A stretch of 19,935 bases of DNA from an uncultured Christensenellaceae bacterium (GTDB lineage Bacteria; Bacillota; Clostridia; Christensenellales; Borkfalkiaceae): contig CAJUKJ010000010.1 of assembly GCA_910587365.1 (NCBI GenBank), positions 27,179 through 47,113 of the forward strand, read 5' to 3'. The notes under the pieces are model-generated. The model saw nothing but the letters and a program-made list of their open reading frames with translations. It was not told the origin of the DNA and did no database searches. A program made the position numbers and the translations under genes. This document shows positions 1 to 5,883 of the stretch, piece by piece (positions within the stretch are counted from its first letter, which is position 1; each line of letters opens with the position of its first letter).

Positions 1-106
1 CAGCGGAGAAGCGAGTAAGACAAGGAGCGTGCGGATTTGCTGAGGGAGCATACAACGACGTATGCGACCGAAAACAAAACGCAAGCGCGACACTGTACTA
101 CGACGC
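1..106 (+). repeat. 115-bp stem-loop element, copy 1 (left end cut by window)
   Basis: This copy matches copy 2 (123-244) at an offset of 125 bases, with only about three differences over 106 bases. It contains the inner hairpin GCATAC/GTATGC (48-53 and 60-65), flanked by GG-GA on the left and GA-CC on the right. Its right end differs from copy 2: the terminal CGCTGTTT is replaced by unrelated bases up to 120, where the next copy begins. The strand given is that on which the GA/GA loop reads; the element has no coding potential of its own. Confidence 0.85.
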
Positions 107-120
107 AAACTACTGCCCGC

Positions 121-246
121 TAAAACAGCGGAGAAGCGAGTAAGACAAGGAGCGTGCGGATTTGCTGAGGGAGCATACAATGACGTATGCGACCGAAAAC
201 AAAACGCAAGCGCGACGCTGTATTACGACGCTTATACGCTGTTTTA
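121..246 (+). repeat. 115-bp stem-loop element, copy 2, with terminal inverted repeats and TA flanks
   Basis: The ends are TAAAACAGCG (121-130) and CGCTGTTTTA (237-246), a perfect 10-bp inverted repeat. If the outer TA on each side is a target duplication, the element proper is 123-244. The inner hairpin is GCATAC/GTATGC inside GG-GA ... GA-CC. The right-hand TA plus the first element base form, on the minus strand, the TAA stop codon of khpA. The structure resembles a small non-autonomous mobile element (MITE-like) of the TA-target type; no transposase is present in the window. That reading is inference. Confidence 0.8.
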
Positions 247-480
247 AACTTTTTCTTTTATTTCGAGAACATACCTCTTACTATCGCGCGGGGTGGAAGC
301 TTTTACAAGCGTCCTTAAAGCCTTTGCGATTTTACCCTGTTTGCCTATAACTTTACCCATATCGGACTCGGCAAGAATGACGGTAACTTCGATTTCCGTT
401 TCCTTTTCCTCTACCTTGTACTCGATTTCGCTTTTCTTTTCGGCAAACTGTTCTACTACGTACTTAATTAAATCTAACAC
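244..480 (-). CDS. khpA: KhpA, KH-domain RNA-binding protein
   Basis: A 78-residue single KH-domain protein (YlqC/KhpA family). The KH signature GKVIGKQGKIAKAL lies at about residues 42-55 and carries the GxxG loop (GKQG) that contacts RNA. In Gram-positive bacteria KhpA pairs with KhpB and affects translation and cell elongation. The gene starts with GTG at 480, preceded by GAGGGAG with a 6-base spacer. It lies downstream of rpsP, as expected for the ylxM-ffh-rpsP-khpA order, but 351 bp separate the two, mostly filled by a 263-bp structured repeat. Its TAA stop is shared with the terminal repeat of element copy 2. Length is normal for the family. Confidence 0.95.
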   Translation of the reverse strand: MLDLIKYVVEQFAEKKSEIEYKVEEKETEIEVTVILAESDMGKVIGKQGKIAKALRTLVKASTPRDSKRYVLEIKEKV

Positions 481-541
481 TTAAAACTCCCTCGGCGCAT
501 TAAAATAGGGATTGCTGCGCCAAAACATACTTTGCGTTGCC

Positions 542-563
542 GCCGAAAATCGCATTTTTCGGC
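542..563. other. Perfect hairpin between khpA and repeat element A
   Basis: GCCGAAAA (542-549) pairs with TTTTCGGC (556-563) around a 6-base loop. No T-run follows on the minus strand, so it is not a convincing terminator. It sits just outside the conserved part of element A. Confidence 0.5.
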
Positions 564-571
564 AGGCAGAC

Positions 572-834
572 CCAATTTGCGAATACTTTCGCCTCAGTAG
601 ATTGAATTGTCGCAATTAAATAATAAGTTTGCCCTTATGATTGCGACAAGAAAGGGCGAGGACAAATTTCTCAAAACAGCACGGTGTGCTGTTTTGTTGT
701 CCAAGGTAAGCTTGCGCATAATACGAGGCGCAAGCGATGACCGAACGCACTGTTTTCATTGCAGTGCGGGAGAAACGCCTTTCAAATCACGGAAATTTTG
801 TTTCGCAGAATAGAAACAAAATTTCGTGAACTTA
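572..834. repeat. 263-bp multi-stem element, copy A (3' of rpsP)
   Basis: Nearly identical to 1302-1563 (about nine differences, with a stretch of roughly 140 bases unchanged). Stems visible in order: TTGTCGCAAT 608-617 with 640-649; GCCCTT 631-636 with AAGGGC 652-657, which crosses the first stem and would make a pseudoknot; GGACAA 660-665 with 697-702, enclosing CAAAACAGCAC 672-682 with 686-696; GCTTGCGC 710-717 with 728-735; CGCACTG 746-752 with 762-768; a 13-bp perfect stem 792-804 with 813-825. The right edge coincides with the rpsP stop codon. It has no terminal inverted repeats and no believable ORF. I do not recognise the family. Confidence 0.85.
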
Positions 835-1128
835 GTTTTTCTTCTTTTTATCGTTGGTCTTAGGTGCGGACAGCTTTTTGCTCTGTTCCATCGCGCCTAC
901 CTTTACGAGGTAGCTTTTTACCGTTTCCGTAGGCTGAACGCCCTTTGCAAGCCAAGCCTTAGCCTTTTCAACGTCGATATTGATTTCAGCGGGGGTTTTG
1001 AGGGGGTCAACGTAACCGATTTTGTCGATATACTCGCCCGACTGCGCCTTGCGCGAATCGATAACAACTACGCGGTAGAAAGGGGACTTCTTGTCGCCCA
1101 TTCTCGTCAATCTCATTTTAACTGCCAT
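832..1128 (-). CDS. rpsP: 30S ribosomal protein S16
   Basis: A 98-residue protein starting MAVKMRLTRMGDKK, the standard S16 N-terminus, followed by the conserved PFYRVVVIDSRKA and the EYIDKIGYVDP segment. S16 binds 16S rRNA in the 30S body. An upstream in-frame ATG at 1149 exists, but the start at 1128 has AAAGGAG with a 7-base spacer and gives the family's usual N-terminus. The lysine-rich tail ends in KKKKN. The gene lies between ffh and khpA, as in many Firmicutes. Structured repeats of the same family fill both flanking gaps, and the TAA stop is the first three minus-strand bases at the edge of element A. Confidence 0.97.
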   Translation of the reverse strand: MAVKMRLTRMGDKKSPFYRVVVIDSRKAQSGEYIDKIGYVDPLKTPAEINIDVEKAKAWLAKGVQPTETVKSYLVKVGAMEQSKKLSAPKTNDKKKKN

Positions 1129-1204
1129 AATGTAACTCCTTTTGTTCACGCAAAGCTAAAACCTTTGCCGTGATATTTTTATTTTTTTAATTATTAAATT
1201 ATTT

Positions 1205-1237
1205 ACGTCGCGCACAAAAAACACACTTTTTTGCGCC
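1205..1237. other. AT-rich hairpin between ffh and rpsP
   Basis: GCGC-ac-AAAAAA and TTTTTTGCGC form a stem with a 2-base bulge and a short loop. The surrounding stretch 1150-1300 is otherwise AT-rich and holds no gene. It may be a weak terminator or processing site between ffh and rpsP. Confidence 0.35.
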
Positions 1238-1301
1238 ACAATATCTGAAACATTTTACAATAAGGTTCGCAAAGCGTCGTTTCACTCGCGTGCAAGCGAA
1301 C

Positions 1302-1563
1302 TCAATTTGCTAATACTTTCGCCTAAGCGGATTGAATTGTCGCAATTATATATTAAGTTTGCCCTTATGATTGCGGCAAGAAAGGGCGAGGACAAATTTC
1401 TCAAAACAGCACGGTGTGCTGTTTTGTTGTCCAAGGTAAGCTTGCGCATAATACGAGGCGCAAGCGATGACCGAACGCACTGTTTTCATTGCAGTGCGGG
1501 AGAAACGCCTTTCAAATCACGGAAATTTGTTTCGCAGAATAGAAACAAAATTTCGTGAACTTA
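1302..1563. repeat. 263-bp multi-stem element, copy B (3' of ffh)
   Basis: Second copy of the element at 572-834, offset by 730 bases. All stems are kept: TTGTCGCAAT 1338-1347 with 1370-1379 (one pair now a G-T wobble), GCCCTT with AAGGGC downstream, the long nested hairpin with loop GGT, the GCTTGCGC and CGCACTG stems, and the terminal hairpin (one T shorter in its 5' arm). The right edge is again the stop codon, here that of ffh. Homology to copy A starts abruptly at about 1302 and ends at the stop codon. Confidence 0.85.
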
Positions 1564-2871
1564 GAAGGGCAATCTGCGTTTGCCGCTTTTAAGCTGCTTC
1601 ATAAGCTGCTTTGTCTGGTCAAACTGCTTTAAAAGCTGGTTAATCTCCTGCACGCTGGTACCCGAACCCGCCGCTATGCGTTTTTTGCGCGATGAGTTTA
1701 TAATTGCGGGGTCTACACGTTCGCGCTTGGTCATTGAAAGGATAATCGCCTTGGTGCGTTCTATCCTGCTTTCGTCCAAATCTTCGGTTTTGACCTTGCC
1801 GCCCATACCGGGCATCATTGCAAGCACTGCCTGCGCGCCGCCCATCTTTTTCATACTTTCAAACTGAACGAGGTAATCTTCCAGGGTAAAGGTGTTTTCA
1901 AGCATTTTTTTCTGCATTTCCTTTGCCTGCTGTTCGGTTACCGCCTCCTGCGCCTTTTCTATAAGCGTTAAAACGTCGCCCATACCGAGTATTCTCGACG
2001 CCATTCTGTCGGGATAGAAAGGCTCTAAATCGGTAAGCTTTTCGCCCACGCCGACGAATTTTATGGGTTTGCCCGTGACCGCCTTAATCGAAAGGCACGC
2101 GCCGCCGCGGGTGTCGCCGTCGAGCTTGGTTAAAATAACGCCCGTGACTTCAAGCCTTTCGTTAAAGGTTTTTGCAACGTTTACGGCTACCTGTCCCATC
2201 ATAGAGTCTACGGTTAAAAGAATTTCGGATACGTCTACGCCCTTTTTTATATTTTCAAGCTCCTGCATCAAAGCTTCGTCGATTTCAAGTCTGCCCGCCG
2301 TGTCTATGATAACGGTATCGAAGCCCATAGACTTAGCGTATTCCACCGCTTGCTGCGCGGTTTTGACGGGGTTTTGCGTACCCTTTTCAAACACCTCGGC
2401 ACCTGCGTTTTTACCTACCACTTTAAGCTGGTTGATTGCAGCGGGACGGTAGATGTCGCACGCCGTCAAAAGGGGCTTTTTGCCGTTCTTTTTAAGGTTT
2501 ACCGCAAGCTTTCCGCAAAGCGTCGTTTTGCCCGCGCCTTGAAGTCCGCACATCATAATTACTGTGGGGGGCTTGGGCGCAACCGCAAGCTTCTGGTTGG
2601 AAGACCCCATTAAAGCAATAAGCTCGTCGTTGACTATTTTAATAACCTGCTGTGCGGGATTAAGACTTTTTATAATCTCCTGCCCCACAGCCTTTTCGGA
2701 AACGTCCGCGCAGAATTGCTTTGCAACCTTTACGTTAACGTCCGCTTCGAGCAAAGCGACGCGCACCTCGCGCATTGCCGTTTTAATTTCCAACTCCGTA
2801 AGTCTTCCGCGCTTGGTAAGCTTGGAAAAAATATGGTTTAATCTTTCGGATAATGAGGAAAATGCTCCCAT
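1561..2871 (-). CDS. ffh: Signal recognition particle protein Ffh (SRP54)
   Basis: A 436-residue GTPase that, with 4.5S/6S SRP RNA, delivers nascent membrane and secretory proteins to FtsY and SecYEG. The N domain comes first, then the G domain with P-loop GLQGAGKTT (about 109-117), DTAGR, and the TKLDGDTRGGA guanine-specificity/closing-loop motif. The C-terminal methionine-rich M domain follows (KKMGGAQAVLAMMPGMGG, then the RNA-binding helix-turn-helix around SMTKRERVDP). The ending GKRRLPF is typical. The ATG at 2871 is preceded by GGGAGG with a 5-base spacer. YlxM, its usual partner gene, lies 83 bp upstream. A structured repeat begins at its stop codon. Confidence 0.98.
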   Translation of the reverse strand: MGAFSSLSERLNHIFSKLTKRGRLTELEIKTAMREVRVALLEADVNVKVAKQFCADVSEKAVGQEIIKSLNPAQQVIKIVNDELIALMGSSNQKLAVAPKPPTVIMMCGLQGAGKTTLCGKLAVNLKKNGKKPLLTACDIYRPAAINQLKVVGKNAGAEVFEKGTQNPVKTAQQAVEYAKSMGFDTVIIDTAGRLEIDEALMQELENIKKGVDVSEILLTVDSMMGQVAVNVAKTFNERLEVTGVILTKLDGDTRGGACLSIKAVTGKPIKFVGVGEKLTDLEPFYPDRMASRILGMGDVLTLIEKAQEAVTEQQAKEMQKKMLENTFTLEDYLVQFESMKKMGGAQAVLAMMPGMGGKVKTEDLDESRIERTKAIILSMTKRERVDPAIINSSRKKRIAAGSGTSVQEINQLLKQFDQTKQLMKQLKSGKRRLPF

Positions 2872-2954
2872 AATTACCTCCCCCGCAAGCTTTCCGCACC
2901 GATTGAGTACAAAAAGCCCGTGAATTTAAGGGACTTTGCGCCCCTTGCGCCGAA

Positions 2955-3407
2955 TTATTCTTCGCCCGTTTTGCCTTTGCCGTACACCTCTTTGGTGTAA
3001 TCGCTATTCAATATCTCCAAAGCTTCGGGATTTTTTAATGTATTATCAACTTCTTCGGAATAATCTTTTTCAAGTATGTTTATCAATTTATCCGCATCCG
3101 CGCCAAGACGGGGGTTACGGGATTTGAAGTCCTCTGCCCACCTGCCCGCGTCCGTCAGCATAAACGAATGCTGTAAACAAATTTTCCTTAGCGTGTGGCA
3201 GAAACCCAGCTTTTCCTCGTATTCTTCAAGCTGCTTTTTACAGCCCTTTAAACAATCCGACACTGCCTGCCTTGATATATTTTTTTCAGTAGCGATTTCC
3301 GAAACAGTTAAATCGATATTGAAATACATATTGGTTATTTCCTGTTGGGTGGGCGTTAAAAGCCCGTTGTAGGTATCCCAAAGGGAAATAAAAGAAAATT
3401 TATTCAT
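2955..3407 (-). CDS. ylxM: YlxM-like SRP-associated helix-turn-helix protein
   Basis: A 150-residue protein. The N-terminal half (about residues 10-70) is a sigma-like helix-turn-helix: LLTPTQQEITNMYFNID, then SEIATEKNISRQAVSDCLKG, then QLEEYEEKLG. This matches the YlxM/p13 family encoded next to ffh. YlxM binds SRP components and modulates Ffh in streptococci. The C-terminal 70 residues are longer than in Bacillus YlxM (about 110 total) and not recognised. The start has no Shine-Dalgarno site. The only good promoter places the transcript start within about 5 bases of the ATG, so a leaderless mRNA is likely. Confidence 0.9.
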   Translation of the reverse strand: MNKFSFISLWDTYNGLLTPTQQEITNMYFNIDLTVSEIATEKNISRQAVSDCLKGCKKQLEEYEEKLGFCHTLRKICLQHSFMLTDAGRWAEDFKSRNPRLGADADKLINILEKDYSEEVDNTLKNPEALEILNSDYTKEVYGKGKTGEE

Positions 3408-3418
3408 AACGTGTTTTT

Positions 3419-3447
3419 ATATTAAACCAAATAAACCGCCTTGTCAA
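3419..3447 (-). promoter_or_regulatory. Promoter of the ylxM-ffh cluster
   Basis: TTGACA (minus strand, 3442-3447), 17-base spacer, TAATAT (3419-3424). The predicted start point is about 3412, five bases or fewer from the ylxM ATG at 3407. Confidence 0.7.
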
Positions 3448-3548
3448 GTATTTTTACTTGTCGGATTTATTTTTTTTGGGTGGGGTATTAACATTAAAAT
3501 TTATTTTTTAACAAACTCGGCGCGGGGAAAATATAAAAAGATTTTAAA

Positions 3549-3577
3549 TTGACACTAAAGTAGCGATATGATAAAAT
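3549..3577 (+). promoter_or_regulatory. Promoter of the 76-residue gene
   Basis: Perfect TTGACA (3549-3554), exactly 17 bases, then TAAAAT (3572-3577). The start point is about 3584, which rules out the in-frame TTG at 3585 as a normally led start codon. Confidence 0.8.
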
Positions 3578-3620
3578 TCATACGTTGTCACATAACACAA
3601 CGGGGAGAGTGATATTATCT

Positions 3621-3851
3621 ATGCGTAAAGAAATAGACGGCGTCCTTTACGACACCATTACTTCAACGATAGACAAAAAATTCACCTACGGTGCGCCCGG
3701 CGACCCTTTCGGATATGAAGAGACCTTGTATATAACCTGCGACGGAAGATATTTCGTGTACACCTACGGCGGATACGCTTCAAAGTATCCTACGGAAAAT
3801 ATTTTTCCTATCGCGCGCGAAGAAGTTAAAAACTGGATGCTTTCACACTGA
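3621..3851 (+). CDS. Small hypothetical protein (76 aa)
   Basis: A 76-residue soluble protein, MRKEIDGVLYDTITSTIDKK..., rich in tyrosine and aromatic residues and with no membrane segment or known motif that I recognise. It reads like a small beta-rich domain (alternating YITCDGRYFVYTYGG), and the end EEVKNWMLSH is probably helical. The ATG at 3621 is preceded by GGGGAG at a long spacing (13 bases). An upstream TTG at 3585 is in frame but coincides with the predicted transcript start. The gene is a monocistronic unit with its own consensus promoter and a strong terminator, so it is probably real and expressed. Function unknown. Confidence 0.75.
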   Translation: MRKEIDGVLYDTITSTIDKKFTYGAPGDPFGYEETLYITCDGRYFVYTYGGYASKYPTENIFPIAREEVKNWMLSH

Positions 3852-3865
3852 TTTTACACCTTAAT

Positions 3866-3909
3866 AAAGGAGTGTTGCACTTTTTGTGCAGCACTCCTTT
3901 GCGTTTTAA
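3866..3909 (+). terminator. Terminator after the 76-residue gene, possibly bidirectional
   Basis: A 15-bp stem (AAAGGAGTG... with ...CACTCCTTT, 3866-3900) around a TTTTT loop, followed by GCGTTTTAATTT. It also lies just beyond the end of the converging lipoprotein gene. Confidence 0.85.
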
Positions 3910-3913
3910 TTTA

Positions 3914-4828
3914 TTACTCCAACGGCTCGCCAATAGCAACGTGGATAGTTAAAAAGTTTTCAAAATAAGGCGTCCACCATTGCAGGTATCCCGCACGCTT
4001 GGGATGGATTGCGTCCGACATACACCATTTGTAATAATCGTCGGTGGTCTTGGAATTAAAGTCGGAGTCGTTGAACAGGTCGATAACCCCCACGTCGTAA
4101 CCGAGATTGCGCCACTTTTCCGCTATTTTCTTTACCTCGCCGACAAGCTTACCGTAATTGGTACCCGTAGGGTTGGTGCTTTTCCTGTTTCCCTCGTCGC
4201 CGAACCAGCCGCCCGAATAGAAATAAACGGGACATTGCCAGTTTTCATAAACGTAAGCAATTATATACTCTACCCCGCCGAGCGTGGTTGCACGATCGAA
4301 CGCGCTTATATCGGTTTGCTCCGCGTCGGTCATCGCACCCCATTTATTTAAACGGTCGTTGCGGGCGTCGTTGGTGGATATCTGGCAGATAAACGCGTCT
4401 ATATTGGCATTTTTATCAAAATTATTACCGTTTACAAGACGGCGCGTGTACGAACGCGCGCCCGAATCCCCGTTTCCCCCGTCGTCGTAAAGCGTTGTAC
4501 CGGACACCGCCTCCTTTACGCTTGTGCATCCCGTCATTGCCGACAGGAAGTCCGCCATACTTTCCCCTTGGGACGCCGAACCGTAAGTCACGGAAGAACC
4601 CAGCCAGTAAAAGGTTTTATCTTTAAGAAGGCTGTCCTCATCCGCCACGACCTTAGCCGTCGAATAAACCGCGTCGTTTGCGGCAACGGTCGGAACCTCG
4701 CTTTCTATCCCGTATTTGATTTCAGGCAGCACCTTCGGGGGATTAGCCTGCTTGCACGCGCAAAGCGCGCCGCATACCGCCAGCATACCCGCAAAAGAAG
4801 CTGTAACGATAAATTTTAACTTGCCCAT
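3914..4828 (-). CDS. SGNH/GDSL-type hydrolase lipoprotein
   Basis: A 304-residue exported protein. The N-terminus is a lipoprotein signal peptide: MGKLKF, a hydrophobic core, then the LCAC lipobox with the lipidated cysteine near residue 25. The catalytic fold shows block I GSSVTYG (nucleophile Ser in GSS, about residue 78), block III STNDARN (ND), and block V DAIHPKRAGY (Asp and His of the triad). Such enzymes deacylate or deacetylate lipids, sugars or polysaccharides; the substrate here cannot be told. A promoter at 4858-4886 and AAGGAG before the ATG make it a single-gene unit. It would act on the outer face of the membrane. Confidence 0.85.
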   Translation of the reverse strand: MGKLKFIVTASFAGMLAVCGALCACKQANPPKVLPEIKYGIESEVPTVAANDAVYSTAKVVADEDSLLKDKTFYWLGSSVTYGSASQGESMADFLSAMTGCTSVKEAVSGTTLYDDGGNGDSGARSYTRRLVNGNNFDKNANIDAFICQISTNDARNDRLNKWGAMTDAEQTDISAFDRATTLGGVEYIIAYVYENWQCPVYFYSGGWFGDEGNRKSTNPTGTNYGKLVGEVKKIAEKWRNLGYDVGVIDLFNDSDFNSKTTDDYYKWCMSDAIHPKRAGYLQWWTPYFENFLTIHVAIGEPLE

Positions 4829-4857
4829 ATTTTTTCTCCTTATTATCTACTGTCTGA

Positions 4858-4886
4858 ATTATATATCGCGCTTTGAATTTTGTCAA
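4858..4886 (-). promoter_or_regulatory. Promoter of the SGNH hydrolase gene
   Basis: TTGACA (4881-4886), 17 bases, TATAAT (4858-4863), both perfect matches to the sigma-A consensus on the minus strand. Confidence 0.85.
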
Positions 4887-4896
4887 TATGTAATTT

Positions 4897-5163
4897 TTAC
4901 TTGACGCATTCGCAAACGACGTATTCCTCCAAAATATCTAAACCGTCGGGTATTGAAAGACAGTCGTAAACATAATCTTCAAGAGATTTAAGCAATTCCT
5001 TGAAACGCTTATCCAACACGCAACCGTGGATAAGCGTTAAAAGTATGCTCATAAAATGAAAATTCAAAGATTGCTTAAAGCGGAAAATTTCCTTTTCAGG
5101 CTGCTCTTGCGCAGTAGAATTTTTTTCGTTGTCCTCTTCTTCCGTTAATTCGTTAACCGTCAT
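4897..5163 (-). CDS. Small hypothetical protein (88 aa), controlled by the XRE operators
   Basis: An 88-residue protein I do not recognise. The first 25 residues are acidic and polar (ELTEEEDNEKNS), and the rest is predicted helical (FRFKQSLNFHFMSILLTLIHG, then RFKELLKSLEDYVYDCL). The end is cysteine-containing (EEYVVCECVK). The middle stretch is moderately hydrophobic but short and interrupted for a membrane span. ATG at 5163 has AAAGGAAAG upstream. It is divergent from two XRE genes, and its promoter spacer is exactly one of three operators. It is therefore probably repressed by the XRE proteins and belongs with them as a small regulated module. Function unknown. Confidence 0.65.
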   Translation of the reverse strand: MTVNELTEEEDNEKNSTAQEQPEKEIFRFKQSLNFHFMSILLTLIHGCVLDKRFKELLKSLEDYVYDCLSIPDGLDILEEYVVCECVK

Positions 5164-5207
5164 TTACTTTCCTTTCCCCGTTTAGCCGTTGGGCAAGCTG
5201 TATTTTA

Positions 5208-5282
5208 TGTACCTAATAGGTACATAATAAATTATATGTATCTAATGGATACAAGTCAAGCAAAATGTACCTATTGGATACT
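5208..5282. promoter_or_regulatory. Three phased 17-bp operators for XRE repressors
   Basis: Three inverted repeats: TGTACC-TAATA-GGTACA (5208-5224), TGTATC-TAATG-GATACA (5237-5253) and TGTACC-TATTG-GATACT (5266-5282). They are spaced exactly 29 bp centre to centre. The first two are perfect 6-bp palindromic arms; the third has one mismatch. Operator 2 fills the spacer of the leftward promoter, and operator 3 abuts the rightward -10 box. Confidence 0.85.
5231..5259 (-). promoter_or_regulatory. Leftward promoter of the 88-residue gene
   Basis: TTGACT (5254-5259), 17-base spacer that is exactly operator 2 (5237-5253), TATAAT (5231-5236). The start point falls at about 5224, inside operator 1. 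Confidence 0.8.
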
Positions 5283-5287
5283 ATAAT
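5282..5287 (+). promoter_or_regulatory. Rightward -10 box of the XRE pair
   Basis: TATAAT at 5282-5287 overlaps the last base of operator 3. The matching -35 position (5259-5264, AGCAAA) is poor, so this promoter may be weak or need activation. Confidence 0.55.
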
Positions 5288-5308
5288 TTAAAAAGACGAG
5301 GTAGACTT

Positions 5309-5530
5309 ATGATTAAACTTGAACAAATACAAAAAAATATATCCGAAGCAATAACGCAAAGCGGATTGACACAAAATGAAATAGCGCAAAAAATTGGAGT
5401 TAAAAGACCGCAAATATCTTGTTACATACACGGAAAGAAAACGCCATCGCTTGATACCTTTGCAAATCTTTGCGCCGTGCTTGACGTAGACCCTGCCGAA
5501 ATTCTTTGCATTGCGGAATACAAAGAGTAA
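5309..5530 (+). CDS. XRE-family HTH repressor 1
   Basis: A 73-residue single-domain Cro/CI-type helix-turn-helix protein. Residues about 18-50 hold the HTH: LTQNEIAQKIGVKRPQISCYIHGKKTPSLDT in segments, with recognition helix KRPQISCYI. The C-terminal 25 residues (FANLCAVLDVDPAEILCIAEYKE) are almost the same as those of the next gene, with long identical DNA stretches, so the two are tandem paralogues. GAGGT precedes the ATG with a 6-base spacer. The three operators directly upstream suggest autoregulation and control of the divergent 88-residue gene. Confidence 0.9.
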   Translation: MIKLEQIQKNISEAITQSGLTQNEIAQKIGVKRPQISCYIHGKKTPSLDTFANLCAVLDVDPAEILCIAEYKE

Positions 5531-5576
5531 TGACGACGGGTATCTCCTGTAAAATTTTATCAGAGGTGCAATAAAT

Positions 5577-5801
5577 ATGATAACTTTAAACCAAATCAGA
5601 GCCAAATTGCAAGAGGCAATAAAGCAAAGCGGGCTTAGCCAGACGGAAATTGCAAAAAAAATCGGAATAGGACAGCAAACTGTATCAGAATACCTGCATG
5701 GAAAATCTATGCCTGCCCTTGACACCTTTGCAAACCTTTGCGCCGTGCTTGACGTAGACCCTGCGGAATTACTTTGCATTGCGGAATATAAAGAGCAGTG
5801 A
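5577..5801 (+). CDS. XRE-family HTH repressor 2 (tandem paralogue)
   Basis: A 74-residue single-domain HTH protein, paralogous to the preceding gene and 46 bp downstream of it. Recognition helix is GQQTVSEYL in place of KRPQISCYI, so the DNA-contacting residues differ while the dimer-side C-terminus (LDTFANLCAVLDVDPAE) is conserved. It has its own Shine-Dalgarno (AGAGGTG). The two proteins may bind different operators, or form heterodimers that read mixed half-sites (GTACC and GTATC both occur upstream). That is inference. Confidence 0.9.
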   Translation: MITLNQIRAKLQEAIKQSGLSQTEIAKKIGIGQQTVSEYLHGKSMPALDTFANLCAVLDVDPAELLCIAEYKEQ

Positions 5802-5839
5802 CGTTATATTTATTTCACAAAAATTTCAGCAAGTATTTT

Positions 5840-5868
5840 TTGACAATAGTACGGAGAAAGGTTAAACT
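5840..5868 (+). promoter_or_regulatory. Probable promoter of fabK-fabZ-degV
   Basis: TTGACA (5840-5845), 17 bases, TAAACT (5863-5868, 4 of 6 matches). It separates the fatty-acid operon from the XRE genes. Confidence 0.6.
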
Positions 5869-5883
5869 TGATTAGAGGATAAT

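Noticed and set aside
1..246. CRISPR-like or tandem-repeat array from the 125-bp spaced copies
   Set aside because: Only two units, each over 100 bp, with no short repeat/unique spacer pattern; they are tandem copies of a dispersed element.
601..830. Open reading frames within the 263-bp elements
   Set aside because: They lack good ribosome sites, the frame differs between copies through a one-base deletion, and the sequence is dominated by hairpins.
572..834. Group II or group I intron
   Set aside because: No GTGYG start, no domain V-like hairpin and no catalytic core seen; the edge is at a stop codon, not inside a coding region.
3585..3620. N-terminal extension of the small gene from a TTG at 3585
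   Set aside because: The promoter at 3549-3577 puts the transcript start at about 3584, and no ribosome site precedes the TTG. The ATG at 3621 is preferred.
4897..5801. Classical toxin-antitoxin pair
   Set aside because: The 88-residue protein shows no known toxin motif, and there are two repressors in a divergent layout, so the label would be unsupported.
5840..5883. FapR or FabT operator before fabK
   Set aside because: No palindrome like the known FapR or FabT boxes is visible between the promoter and the fabK start.
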